Source: Alcaligenes parafaecalis | Lineage (GTDB): Bacteria; Pseudomonadota; Gammaproteobacteria; Burkholderiales; Burkholderiaceae_B | Assembly (NCBI RefSeq): GCF_026344135.1 | Contig: NZ_JAPKNA010000001.1 | Location: 434,001-498,000 of the forward strand | Reading direction: 5' to 3' | Length of the DNA stretch: 64,000 nt | Part shown: one piece after another, positions 25,250 through 34,188 of the stretch | Layout: each line of letters opens with the position of its first letter | Position numbering within the stretch: the first letter of the stretch is position 1 | Program-made: the position numbers and the translations under genes | Notes under the pieces: model-generated | The model's input: the letters and a program-made list of their open reading frames with translations, nothing else | The model's database searches: none | What the model was told of the DNA's origin: nothing

Positions 25250-25429
25250 CTCAGTGCAGGGTTGGGGCGTGTATCTGGCCAGCAAGACGCGATCTGTTCT
25301 GTCGCGGTTTACCCTTGACCAAGCCATCCATCACCTGTGCTACCATCGCCGGGCATTCTGGCTCGGGCATGGTGCCCGTCCGGGAATTTGCCTGTCCGCG
25401 TTTGCCGGACAGTGTTCATTGCATGGCTT

Positions 25430-26410
25430 ATGAGCTCTCCTCTTTGCGTTGCAACATCGGATTCTTCGGCTTTGCGTCAGGTCGTCATCCTGGTTTTTGA
25501 AGGGGTGACCTTAACGGACGTCTCTGGCATCAGCGACGTCTTTTATATTGCCTCGACACATTTTCCAGCGGTGACCTTGCCAGGCTATCAGGTGCTTGTG
25601 GCGTCCTTGCACGGTGGGCCGGTAAGGACTTCCTGTGGGGTGGTGATTGCGACTGAGCCTATCGCCCAATGTGCAGCGCAGTGCATTGATACCTTGGTTG
25701 TTCCCGGTGGTGGGCCGCCGGAACAGCCGCCCATACCGCCGGATCTGGTGGCCTGGCTACGTCAGTATGGGCACCTGGCTCGTCGTGTTTGCGCCGTGTG
25801 CACGGGAGCGTTTTTAGTGGCTGAAGCGGGTCTGGCAGACCAACGTCGTTTGACGACGCATTGGCAGGCGGCGCAAGTGCTGGCGGCTCGTTATCCGGCG
25901 GTTCGGGTGGAGCCCGAGCCTGTGTTTGTCCGCGATGAAAGCCTATGGAGTACCGCCGGGTTCAGTGCCGGTGTGGATATGGCCTTGGCTTTGTTGGAAG
26001 AAGATCGAGGTTATGACGCCGCCATGGATCTGGCGCGTTTGTTGGTGGTGTTTTTAAAGCGCTCGTCGGCACAGTCTCAGCATTCCGATACCCTGTCCAG
26101 CCAATGTGGTGTGCTGGCCGACTTTGGGCGTTTGCATGCCTGGATGGCCGACAACCTGGGAGCAGATTTAAGCATCGAAGCTCTGGCCGAGCGTGTCACG
26201 ATGAGTCCACGCACCTTTGCGCGGCGCTATGTAGAAAGCGTGGGCCGGACCCCCGCTAAAACCGTAGAACTCTTTCGGGTGCAGGCAGCGCAACGCTATC
26301 TGCAGGAAGCCCGTTTGTCCTTGAAGCAAGTGGCCGCTCTGTGTGGCTTTAGCAGTGCGCAGCATTTGCGCAGAGCCTTTGCTCGTCACGTGGGCTATAC
26401 CCCCGATTAA
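25430..26410 (+). CDS. GlxA-type AraC regulator with DJ-1/PfpI sensor domain
   Basis: About 326 aa from ATG 25430, chosen because the sequence before it lacks family similarity. Residues about 18-190 form a DJ-1/PfpI-like domain with Cys in CAVCTGAFLVAEAGL. The C-terminal 100 residues hold two HTH motifs of the AraC class (SIEALAERVTMSPRTFARRY, and SLKQVAALCGFSSAQHLRRAF). Such GlxA/FtrA-like regulators often sense amines or amides. It lies 117 bp before an amidohydrolase in the same direction and may activate it. Confidence 0.88.
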   Translation: MSSPLCVATSDSSALRQVVILVFEGVTLTDVSGISDVFYIASTHFPAVTLPGYQVLVASLHGGPVRTSCGVVIATEPIAQCAAQCIDTLVVPGGGPPEQPPIPPDLVAWLRQYGHLARRVCAVCTGAFLVAEAGLADQRRLTTHWQAAQVLAARYPAVRVEPEPVFVRDESLWSTAGFSAGVDMALALLEEDRGYDAAMDLARLLVVFLKRSSAQSQHSDTLSSQCGVLADFGRLHAWMADNLGADLSIEALAERVTMSPRTFARRYVESVGRTPAKTVELFRVQAAQRYLQEARLSLKQVAALCGFSSAQHLRRAFARHVGYTPD

Positions 26411-26526
26411 GTGCATCAGCAGCACTCGCTAGCGCTGTTTGGCAGAATCTGACTGCTTTTTGTCCGTGATGAGGAGTGCGAGCCAAGTACAGTCCTCATC
26501 AGATAAAAAGAAATGGAGACAGTCAG

Positions 26527-28611
26527 ATGAGTACTACGCTGAGGACACAGGGGGCAATGGCGTTTGATGTGACTGCTAGCTTGCATGGCAGGCAGGCATC
26601 GCGTGATTGTGAGCCATCCGGCTTGAGGCAGTCGCTGTGGGCGCTGGCGGATAGCAATTCAAACAGTGATGGGCGTTTGCGACCCTGGCCGCATGTCCGT
26701 TGTGCCTGTCATATGGGCGGGGCTGATTTTCTGGGCATGCTCGATGCCCATGCCAGCTTGCCGCAACGACAACAAGGCCAGCCCTGGACCCAGCCGGGCC
26801 GTTTGACCCAGCCCTTTCATTGGACCTGTGGGGCACTGTTCTGGCAGCGCCTTCTGGCTGGGCAGACTACGTTTTCCATGCAACAAGCGGCCTTGGCGGA
26901 GGCGGTACGAGCTGCCTTGTTGCAGGAGTCAGAGGCCCCAACAGGCCAGCAGTCTGTACAGGCTAGCGCTCCTGCTTCGTCCGGTGCTGAACACCGAGAT
27001 CCCGTTACTGGCCAGGGCCCCAAGCAAAAGGGGCAGTCTGGTTTGGCCGATACCGTTCTGGTGCATGGACGCATTTTTACAGGTGACACCGATTTGCCGT
27101 GGTGCGAGGCGCTGGCCATCGCAGATGGCCGTGTGCTGCTGGCGGGTAGCGTGTCGCAGGTACAGCAGCGAGTCGGGCCGACTACCGAGGTGATCGACCT
27201 GCAGGGCAAGCTGGTCATTCCGGGCTTGAACGACGCACATATGCATCACACACCGGACCCAGTCGGGATTCGTTTGCCTATCGACCTGGCGGCCGATCCT
27301 TCGCTGGATGTGCTGGTTTCCTTGTTGCAGACCGCCGTGGCGCAGTCTCCGGCAGGGACATGGATTTATGCAACGCTGGGTGCGCAGTTGATTAACGAGC
27401 CCCAACTTGCCCGACTGCTCCTGGATGAATTGGCTCCCCTGCATCCGGTGCTGTTTCTGGGCATGACCAATCACACCAATGTAGTGAACAGCGCTGCCAT
27501 GACTCGTCTGGGTCTGGACGATGACGCGCCAGATCCCGTGGGTGGGGTGTATGAGCGCGTGCCTGGCTCTCGTCGTTTGTCGGGCCGTATCCATGAGTAC
27601 GCCTCCTGGTCCCCGCAACGCTGTTTTGCGTCCATGGCCACTGTGGAGGAGGGCGTCGCCAGTTTGCAGACCTTGGCAGAGGATTGTCTGCGCTGGGGGA
27701 TCACCACGATCCAGAACATGACCTGGACTCCCCCCGAGCGCTATATCGCGATGCTGCAAGCGGCTGCCTTGCCGATTCGAGTCCGGGTGATTCGTTTTCC
27801 ACCGTCCGGACATGCGGGTCGGTTAGTTAGCGATGGGCAAGGCTTGCCGCGACACCCCGGTGAGCGGATTGAATTTCATGGAAGCAAATGGATTCTGGAT
27901 GGCACCCCGATTGAAGGGGGCGCGGCGGTAACGCAGGCTTATACAGGCTCGGTCGCGGCCAAGGCCACTGAGGCTTTGCATGGGGTCGAGAACTTCTCTC
28001 GCCAGGAAATTGCTCGCATGTTGCAAGAGAGTCTGCAAGCCGGGGAGCAGTTGCTCTTGCATGCGATTGGAGATCGAACGCTGGAGAGTGTCTTGTGTGT
28101 GCTGGAGGAGTTTGAGCCTCAGGTCGATTGGCGCGCACGTGCCTTGCGTATCGAACATGCAGATGGTCTGACCCCAGCGCAATTGACGCGTTTGTCGCAG
28201 ACGGGGGCGATGGTGGTGCAGAACCCGACTCACTTCTGGTTCTATGCCGGTGATACAGGGTTCTCAGGTTTTAGCGGTGCGTTTCAGAGCCTGGGGCAGG
28301 CCGGAGTACCGGTAGCGATTGGGTCGGATGGGCCATTGAATCCCTTTTTGAGCTTGTTCGCGGCGGTTGACCATCCCGCTCGACCGGGCGAAGCCATGAC
28401 GATGGAACAAGCCGTGCGTGCCTATACCTATGGCAGCGCGATAGCCGAGGGGCGTGGAGCGGATAAAGGCCGTTTGTTGCCCGGCTGCATCGCGGATCTG
28501 GCCGTACTGTCGCAAGACATTTTTAGCGTGTCCCCTGACACCTTGCCGCAAACCTGCAGCCTGCTGACGATGGTAGATGGGCAGACCGTCTACCGCAGCG
28601 CCGCATTCTAA
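26527..28611 (+). CDS. YtcJ-type amidohydrolase with unusual N-terminal extension
   Basis: A 694-aa protein from ATG 26527 (GGAGA upstream). Residues about 175-694 form a metal-dependent amidohydrolase of the YtcJ/AHS type, with metal motif His238-Met-His240 (NDAHMHHTPD) and later GSDGPLNP carrying the family Asp. YtcJ proteins are about 530-570 aa, so roughly 170 residues are extra. Residues 1-135 are compact, rich in His, Trp and Cys (PHVRCACHMGG, HWTCGALFWQRLLAGQ), and a low-complexity Gln/Ser/Ala linker joins them to the enzyme. I do not recognise the extension. It is co-directional with an NTF2-fold gene 23 bp downstream. Confidence 0.8.
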   Translation: MSTTLRTQGAMAFDVTASLHGRQASRDCEPSGLRQSLWALADSNSNSDGRLRPWPHVRCACHMGGADFLGMLDAHASLPQRQQGQPWTQPGRLTQPFHWTCGALFWQRLLAGQTTFSMQQAALAEAVRAALLQESEAPTGQQSVQASAPASSGAEHRDPVTGQGPKQKGQSGLADTVLVHGRIFTGDTDLPWCEALAIADGRVLLAGSVSQVQQRVGPTTEVIDLQGKLVIPGLNDAHMHHTPDPVGIRLPIDLAADPSLDVLVSLLQTAVAQSPAGTWIYATLGAQLINEPQLARLLLDELAPLHPVLFLGMTNHTNVVNSAAMTRLGLDDDAPDPVGGVYERVPGSRRLSGRIHEYASWSPQRCFASMATVEEGVASLQTLAEDCLRWGITTIQNMTWTPPERYIAMLQAAALPIRVRVIRFPPSGHAGRLVSDGQGLPRHPGERIEFHGSKWILDGTPIEGGAAVTQAYTGSVAAKATEALHGVENFSRQEIARMLQESLQAGEQLLLHAIGDRTLESVLCVLEEFEPQVDWRARALRIEHADGLTPAQLTRLSQTGAMVVQNPTHFWFYAGDTGFSGFSGAFQSLGQAGVPVAIGSDGPLNPFLSLFAAVDHPARPGEAMTMEQAVRAYTYGSAIAEGRGADKGRLLPGCIADLAVLSQDIFSVSPDTLPQTCSLLTMVDGQTVYRSAAF

Positions 28612-28634
28612 ATCTATTTTTCAAGGAGAAATTC

Positions 28635-29042
28635 ATGACCGATCAAGCACAATTGCAGCGCGCCATTCAAGCGGCAGAAGATCAATTGGCCCAGGCTCTG
28701 GCCAGCCGTAATGTTGCGACCTTGCTGACCCGCTATACCGATGACATTCACCTGATGCCTCATGGCGCGCCTACCCTGGTGGGCAAGGCGGCGGTGGGAG
28801 CCTATTTTGAAGAAGTCTTTCGCCTGGGGATTTGCGGCGCGCAATTTGAGACCGTATCGGTGGAAGGAGCGGGAGATGAGGCGCGTGAGATTGGGCGCTA
28901 CACCTTGTACGCTGGGCCTTCGCAAGATGAGCGAGTGGTGGCACAACAAGGTCGCTACCTGGTGATCTGGCGCAAGGTCGAAGGGGAGTGGTTGCTGCAT
29001 TGGGATATGTTCAATGCGGAGCAAGTGGAAACCCAGGTTTGA
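28635..29042 (+). CDS. SnoaL/DUF4440-like NTF2-fold protein
   Basis: A 135-aa protein with the NTF2-like pattern: an N-terminal helix (ALASRNVATLLTRYTDDIHLMPHG), GKAAVGAYFEEVF, and closing strands ending LLHWDMFN. Members are small ketosteroid-isomerase-fold enzymes or ligand-binding proteins. It is 23 bp behind the amidohydrolase with AAGGAG at the start, so the two probably work on one substrate. Confidence 0.8.
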   Translation: MTDQAQLQRAIQAAEDQLAQALASRNVATLLTRYTDDIHLMPHGAPTLVGKAAVGAYFEEVFRLGICGAQFETVSVEGAGDEAREIGRYTLYAGPSQDERVVAQQGRYLVIWRKVEGEWLLHWDMFNAEQVETQV

Positions 29043-29110
29043 TGCGCAACAATCAGGCCGAAGCCGAAGCCGAAGCCGAAGCCGAAGCCGAAGCCAAGGG
29101 CAAGAACTAG
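29042..29110 (+). CDS. Possible 22-codon ORF made of (Ala-Glu) repeats
   Basis: The ATG at 29042 shares its A with the TGA stop of the NTF2-fold gene (TGATG), so re-initiation is possible. It encodes a short peptide of six Ala-Glu pairs between MRNNQ and AKGKN. It may equally be a former C-terminal tail of the upstream gene separated by a frame change. Confidence 0.25.
   Translation: MRNNQAEAEAEAEAEAEAKGKN
29057..29092. repeat. Hexanucleotide tandem repeat (GCCGAA)6
   Basis: Six perfect copies of GCCGAA, followed by one diverged copy GCCAAG. It lies between the NTF2-fold gene and a 13-bp hairpin and is a candidate variable-number repeat. Confidence 0.95.
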
Positions 29111-29116
29111 AACAGT

Positions 29117-29146
29117 ATACGAGTGGGGATGACTCCCCACTCGTAT
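29117..29146. terminator. Perfect 13-bp hairpin between convergent genes
   Basis: ATACGAGTGGGGA (29117-29129) pairs with 29134-29146 around a TGAC loop, 20 bp before the convergent MFS stop. There is no clear T-run, but the position fits a terminator. Confidence 0.65.
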
Positions 29147-29165
29147 TGGGCTCAGAACGAAGCCA

Positions 29166-30404
29166 CTATTCTGTGGCTTTGTTTTTTGTAGGGCTATTTG
29201 CCGCAAGCAAGGCAACCAGAATCAGCAGCACGCAAACCAGTACATAAGGGACACCGGGGGAAACTTCATACAGCAAGCTTCCAACTAAAGGACCCAACAC
29301 AATGCCCAAGCCTTGTGCGGCCCCAATGGACCCGGCTGCGGCACCTTGCTCATGGGGTTCGACGGCATTGGCCGCCAGGGCCGAGAAGGCCGGGAATATC
29401 CAGCCCATGCCGCCTGCTGCAAAGAAGTAGCAAAGCATCAGTGTCCATTGGCTATTGACCAAAGCCACGGCACCAAAACCAGCGGCGCTGATCAGTCCTC
29501 CGACACGAATCAAGCGCTGTGGTGTCCAGGACAGTCTGCGCACAATAAGCTGCGAGGTAATCAGGCCCACACCCACCAAGGTCAAGGCGAAACCAGCGGC
29601 TTGGGCGGCGGCTTCCGGCTCCAGCCCCAGGCGGTCAATCGCAAAGAACCCGACCGCAATTTGACCGACCGCCACACTGAACATGGCGGCAAAGGCAACC
29701 AGCATGGCTTGTCGTAGTCGAGGATCACCCAAGCGCAGGTCTACCGGTTTGATATCGGTGCTGGCCTTGTTGTGGGGCAATCGTTTCCACAAGATGCCCA
29801 GCGCCAGCAAGGGCAATAAGGCAGTGAGGTACAGCGGCAGATCCAAACCGTATTGAGCCAGCATGGCCGCCATAGCGGGGCCTGCGACCAGGCCAATCCC
29901 ATTGGCAGCGCCTAAGGAGGCCATGACATTGGCTCGCCGTTCGGGGGCAACGTGATCGGCTATCAGGGCTTGGCTGGTGGTGGGAATCGCTGCGAAGAAT
30001 CCACCGACGGCTCCTCGGGTCAGTAATAGCCCAATAAAAACCAGCCAGGGGGAGGCTTGCCAGTGCAGGGACAAAATCAGGACGGCGCACATGGCCCAGT
30101 ACGCCAGCATGAACCCGCCTACGCCGGTGAGTAAAACGGGTCGTCGTCCACGCTTGTCACTGAGTGCACCCCAGGGGCGGGACAGCAGCATCCACAAAAC
30201 GCCACCGACGGTAACGACGGCCCCGGCCTGCCATGGGGGCAGATGCAGAGAGCGGGCAATGGGCCCGACCAGAGACACAAAAGCCATCATGGCCATGGTG
30301 CAGCTCATGTAGGCCAGCATCAGGGGCGTTAAAGGGAGGGGAGCAGAGGGTTCGGGCTGGGGGTGGGTATCCGCAGGGGCGGATAGGGGCTGATCCTGGG
30401 GCAT
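29166..30404 (-). CDS. MFS transporter (12 TM) behind a palindromic operator
   Basis: About 412 aa from ATG 30404 (a TTG at 30449 would add 15 residues). A Pro-rich cytoplasmic N-terminus precedes 12 TM helices, with motif A GALSDKRGRRPVLL after TM2. Fur-controlled MFS proteins of this size export siderophores in related genera, but drug export is equally possible. A 25-bp palindrome lies just upstream of the start. Confidence 0.8.
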   Translation of the reverse strand: MPQDQPLSAPADTHPQPEPSAPLPLTPLMLAYMSCTMAMMAFVSLVGPIARSLHLPPWQAGAVVTVGGVLWMLLSRPWGALSDKRGRRPVLLTGVGGFMLAYWAMCAVLILSLHWQASPWLVFIGLLLTRGAVGGFFAAIPTTSQALIADHVAPERRANVMASLGAANGIGLVAGPAMAAMLAQYGLDLPLYLTALLPLLALGILWKRLPHNKASTDIKPVDLRLGDPRLRQAMLVAFAAMFSVAVGQIAVGFFAIDRLGLEPEAAAQAAGFALTLVGVGLITSQLIVRRLSWTPQRLIRVGGLISAAGFGAVALVNSQWTLMLCYFFAAGGMGWIFPAFSALAANAVEPHEQGAAAGSIGAAQGLGIVLGPLVGSLLYEVSPGVPYVLVCVLLILVALLAANSPTKNKATE

Positions 30405-30448
30405 GGGAGGTGTGGTGCTGCTTATGTTGAGGGCTAAAAACCGTATCA

Positions 30449-30473
30449 AATGATATTGAGATTCAATATCATT
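30449..30473. promoter_or_regulatory. 25-bp palindrome upstream of MFS gene (Fur-like or other operator)
   Basis: Perfect 11-bp arms AATGATATTGA (30449-30459) and TCAATATCATT (30463-30473) with a 3-bp spacer. It fits the Fur hexamer pattern only partly, so a dedicated repressor is also possible. Confidence 0.65.
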
Positions 30474-30589
30474 ACCTAAGCCATGGAATTACACCAGCAG
30501 TTTATGAAAAAATTTGGGCCAGAGCGGGCACGCTGCGGGGAGCAACACTGGATATCAGTGCGTGATGAGGTCCAGGAACGAGAGGCCAC

Positions 30590-30625
30590 AAACAAAACAC
30601 CCCAAACCCGGGAGGGTTTGGGGTG
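30590..30625 (-). terminator. Rho-independent terminator of tctBA
   Basis: A 12-bp perfect stem (30598-30609 with 30614-30625, loop GGGA) is followed on the minus strand by TTTTGTTTGT, about 85 bp after the tctA stop. Confidence 0.9.
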
Positions 30626-30709
30626 AGGATCAACAAGTCCAGGTCAGCGTTCGGGATTGCAGCAGTTATGCCTAAACCCAGCAGCCTGGACTGGTAGCAG
30701 AAGCATCGA

Positions 30710-32230
30710 TCATGCCTTCGCCAGGTCTCCCAGTTTCTTCTGACTATTAGAGCGCCAGAAGGAGTAGGTCAGCCCCAGCATCAGCAGTACGCAGGCAATG
30801 ATAAAGACCATGCTGATGGGGCGTTCCAGGAAGATCATTGGATCACCACGGGACAGCAGCAGGGCACGGCGGAAGTTCTCTTCGACCATCGGCCCCAATA
30901 CAAAGCCCAGTAGCAAGGGTGCCGCTTCAAAACGCAAGCGCATGAAGAAGTAACCCAGCACACCAAACAACAGCACGATGTTCACATCGAACAGGTTGTT
31001 GTTGGTGCTGTAAACGCCTACGCAGACAAAGAACAGGGCGGCAGGGTACAGGTACTTGAAGGGCACGGACAGCAGGCGGACCCACATGCCGATCAAGGGC
31101 AGGTTCAGCACCAGCAGCAGGATATTGCCTACCCAGAAGCTGGCGATCAGGCCCCAGAACATATCGGCATGCTCGACCACCATTTGCGGGCCGGGCTGGA
31201 TACCGTGAATGATCAGCGCACCCAGCATCAAGGCCATGACCGGGTCGCCGGGAATGCCCAGGCTCAAGGTAGGAATGAAACTGGTTTGAGTGGATGCGCT
31301 GGTGGCGGCTTCCGGGGAAGCAATGCCTTCAATCGCACCACGCCCAAAACGCTCGGGGTTTTTAGCCACTTTCTTTTCAGTTGCGTAAGCAATGAAAGAG
31401 GCAATGGTGGGGCCGGTGCCAGGCAAGATTCCGAAGGCAGCGCCAATGGCTGTCCCGCGAACCAGAGCCCCTCTGGATTGCTTGATGTCGCCTTTTTCTG
31501 GACGCAAGGAGCGGCCTGAGACTTTACCGATGGTTTTGGTGTGGCCGCTATTGATGCGGTTAATGTTCTTCAGAAAGTCAGCAATCCCGAACAGGCCCAT
31601 GGCCAGCGCCACAATCTGCAAGCCGTCCTGCAGTTCGGGGATGTTGAAGTCAAAGCGCGACACACCGCTGTTCACGTCCGTGCCCACCACGCCAAAGATC
31701 AGACCCATCACCACCATGGCGACGCCCTTGATGGCCGAACCTTTTGCCAACGTGGCACCGGCCAGCAGGCCCAGCATCATCATGGAAAAGTATTCTGCAG
31801 GGCCGAATTTGAAGGCCACATTGACCAGGACAGGCGAGAACAGAATCATGGCCAGAATGCCGATGGTGGCTCCAAAAAAGGAGGACAACATCAGCATGAA
31901 CAGCGCCGATCCCGCTTTGCCATTGCGGGCCATGGGGTTGCCGTCCAGACACGCCACTGCATGCGATGCCGTGCCGGGCAGATTCAGCATGATGGAGGTA
32001 ATGCCACCACCGTACTGGGAACCATAATAAATACCGGCCAGCATGATCAAGGCAGCGGTAGGCGTCATGGCGTAGGTCAGGGGCAGCAAAATCGAGATCG
32101 CGGCCAGCACACCCATGCCGGGCAACACCCCGATCAGGTTGCCCATGAAGACACCAAACACGGCCCACATCAGGTTGTCCAACTGGAAGGCAACGCTAAA
32201 GCCGTGCATCAGGTTAGATAAGATTTCCAT
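30710..32230 (-). CDS. tctA: TctA-type large permease subunit (tripartite tricarboxylate transporter)
   Basis: A 506-aa inner-membrane protein with about 11-12 hydrophobic segments and the two TctA signatures, GVLPGMGVLAA near residue 35 and GILPGTGPTIASFIAYATEKK near 265. It imports carboxylates using a periplasmic TctC-type binding protein and the ion gradient. It starts 3 bp after the tctB stop. No tctC is present nearby. Alcaligenaceae carry many orphan binding proteins (Bug family) that can serve such permeases. Confidence 0.93.
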   Translation of the reverse strand: MEILSNLMHGFSVAFQLDNLMWAVFGVFMGNLIGVLPGMGVLAAISILLPLTYAMTPTAALIMLAGIYYGSQYGGGITSIMLNLPGTASHAVACLDGNPMARNGKAGSALFMLMLSSFFGATIGILAMILFSPVLVNVAFKFGPAEYFSMMMLGLLAGATLAKGSAIKGVAMVVMGLIFGVVGTDVNSGVSRFDFNIPELQDGLQIVALAMGLFGIADFLKNINRINSGHTKTIGKVSGRSLRPEKGDIKQSRGALVRGTAIGAAFGILPGTGPTIASFIAYATEKKVAKNPERFGRGAIEGIASPEAATSASTQTSFIPTLSLGIPGDPVMALMLGALIIHGIQPGPQMVVEHADMFWGLIASFWVGNILLLVLNLPLIGMWVRLLSVPFKYLYPAALFFVCVGVYSTNNNLFDVNIVLLFGVLGYFFMRLRFEAAPLLLGFVLGPMVEENFRRALLLSRGDPMIFLERPISMVFIIACVLLMLGLTYSFWRSNSQKKLGDLAKA

Positions 32231-32233
32231 GCC

Positions 32234-32695
32234 TTAACCCCAGGTGAACAGGGGGAACTGCAGCTCTAGCCCCCAAGAGAAAATAATCACACCCAGCAGC
32301 GTCACGAAGATGGACAGCAAGAAGGCGGTGATCCAGGAGTGTTCTTTGTCGCCCATGGCGGAGATGAACACCAGGGCAAGGGTGGCAGGCACCAGACCGC
32401 CGTAGCGACCCAGAATAATGAAGGCAATGATGCCGCCCACAATGGCCAGCCAGCCACGCCATTGCGGCGGGCCGTAGTCTTCTTCCTGCTCGTCGTCGTG
32501 TGCGGCGGTCTCTACAAACAAGTACAGAGCGCCCAGCACGATCATCACAATGCCCAGCAGAAACGGAAAGTAGCCCGGACCCATGCGGGCCATGCTGCCC
32601 AGAGAGTATTTCTGGCCCATCAGGACGGTGAAGACACCCACCCCCACCATGAGGCCTGCTGAATAATATTTTTGTCTGCTCATGAATCTCCTCAT
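32234..32695 (-). CDS. tctB: TctB-type small permease subunit
   Basis: A 153-aa protein with four hydrophobic segments (residues about 14-30, 42-63, 80-110 and 122-145), typical of TctB. ATG 32683 is an alternative start four codons in. It is the first gene of the tctB-tctA pair. The sensor kinase gene ends 135 bp upstream in the same direction, so the pair may be controlled by that two-component system, as TctDE controls tctCBA in Salmonella. Confidence 0.88.
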   Translation of the reverse strand: MRRFMSRQKYYSAGLMVGVGVFTVLMGQKYSLGSMARMGPGYFPFLLGIVMIVLGALYLFVETAAHDDEQEEDYGPPQWRGWLAIVGGIIAFIILGRYGGLVPATLALVFISAMGDKEHSWITAFLLSIFVTLLGVIIFSWGLELQFPLFTWG

Positions 32696-32829
32696 TCCCT
32701 TAAAGCAAGCATGATTTTTATAAAACCCAGAAAGAGCGTTTAAAAATCAGGCTAGCTTAGCGGAGGGGGCGAGGAGCTAGGGTGACAGTTTCATTACCTT
32801 TTGGTCATGTTTGAAATGAGCGGCAAGCA

Positions 32830-34188
32830 TCAGGAAGAAAGCAAAACTGTCACCCGTAAACCGGGTCTGGCGTCAGAGAAAATCATTTCGCCACGATGCA
32901 ATTCGATAATGGCAGCCACACTGGTCAATCCCAAACCAAAGCCTTCGCTTTCATGATTGAAGCGATAAAAATATTTGCCCACATTGTCATATTCGCTTTC
33001 AGGTAATCCGGGGCCATCATCTTCCACAGAAATGGCGATTTTATTATCAGCCAATTTTCTGATTTCTACGCTGGCATGGGAATGAGCATATTTCACTGCA
33101 TTATCCACCAGGTTGGCTAAAGCGCTGGCCAATAAATTGCTATCACCATTAATAGTGACTTTATCGATTTTCTTTTTTTGAAGTGTGATGCCTTTTTCTT
33201 CAGCAAAAAAGCTGTACAGATCCAGGACGTCTTCTGCAATCACTTCCAGATCGCAGGCCTTGAAGTTTTGCCTTTGCACGCCTGCATTCAGCTCGGCAAT
33301 CTGCAAGAGTTTGCCCAACAAAACGCTCAGATTCTCCACCTCTTCAATGGCTTCTTGCTGTGCATCCTGAACGTTTCGGGGCAGGCCGGGCAGTTTCTGT
33401 GTCTCGCGCAGCTTGCCCACGATACGGGTCAAGGGCGTGCGGATATTGTGGGCCACCGTGTCGGAGATATGCCGAGCGCCTTGCATCAGGCTCTCGATCT
33501 TGTCCAGCATACGGTTGATGTCGTGGTGGATCAGGCCAAAGACGTCCTCGCTCTCGGAGGTGATGCGCTTGGAAATATCACCGGCGCCCACTTGTTCGGT
33601 CAGCAAGCGGATGCGGCCCACGCGATATTTCAGTTCGCTGCTAAATACATAGGCTCCCAGAATCACCAGCATCAGAGCCAGAATCATGGACGTCACAATA
33701 ATGCGGCTGAGCATGGCACGCAGCTCGTTCAAGGTGCCCAGCTCATGCCCGACGACCAGAGTTTCGCCACCGGACAACTTGGTAACGCGGACATTGCCCT
33801 CGGACAAGGCGTCGATATGCTTGATCTGGACCTCCACCACCTGCCGCTCGGGCAGATTGTCCAGCCCTGGAATCTCGCTGATATTGCCGACCAGTGTGTG
33901 GTTGTATTCATCCAGCAGCAGGTAAATTTCCTGGCCCGAATCAATGCGGTCGGACAGGGTCAGCTCGATCATGCGCAGGATCTCTTCGCGCCCGCCCACT
34001 TCGTAGGCAATGCTGAGCCGCTGGACGGCAACATTGATTTGCCGCAGATGCTCGTCACGCAAGGCCCCAAAGACCTGGACGTAGAAAAAACCGATTAGAA
34101 ACAGCGTGGTAAAGATGGCCAGGATGCTGTAATTCAGGGTCAGCCGGAAGGAGGTGGACTCCCACAGCCGTTTTATGAAATCAATCAT
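32830..34188 (-). CDS. Sensor histidine kinase
   Basis: A 452-aa inner-membrane sensor with TM1 at about 17-39, a periplasmic domain of about 120 aa, TM2 at about 161-183 and HAMP at 184-236. The H-box holds His247 (DTVAHNIRTPLTRI, a variant of HELRTPL), and the ATPase has the N-box LVDNAVKYA, the G1 motif DDGPGLP and the G2 motif GFGLGLTSV. It overlaps the response regulator gene by 8 bp. Its signal is unknown; carboxylates carried by the adjacent Tct permease are a reasonable guess. Confidence 0.93.
   Translation of the reverse strand: MIDFIKRLWESTSFRLTLNYSILAIFTTLFLIGFFYVQVFGALRDEHLRQINVAVQRLSIAYEVGGREEILRMIELTLSDRIDSGQEIYLLLDEYNHTLVGNISEIPGLDNLPERQVVEVQIKHIDALSEGNVRVTKLSGGETLVVGHELGTLNELRAMLSRIIVTSMILALMLVILGAYVFSSELKYRVGRIRLLTEQVGAGDISKRITSESEDVFGLIHHDINRMLDKIESLMQGARHISDTVAHNIRTPLTRIVGKLRETQKLPGLPRNVQDAQQEAIEEVENLSVLLGKLLQIAELNAGVQRQNFKACDLEVIAEDVLDLYSFFAEEKGITLQKKKIDKVTINGDSNLLASALANLVDNAVKYAHSHASVEIRKLADNKIAISVEDDGPGLPESEYDNVGKYFYRFNHESEGFGLGLTSVAAIIELHRGEMIFSDARPGLRVTVLLSS

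Noticed and set aside
28955..29215. Minus-strand ORF with a long Phe-Gly repeat
   Set aside because: It is only the reverse reading of the GCCGAA array and lacks a start signal.
33178..34098. 306-codon plus-strand ORF opposite the histidine kinase
   Set aside because: Shadow of the kinase gene; Gln/His-rich composition typical of antisense frames here.
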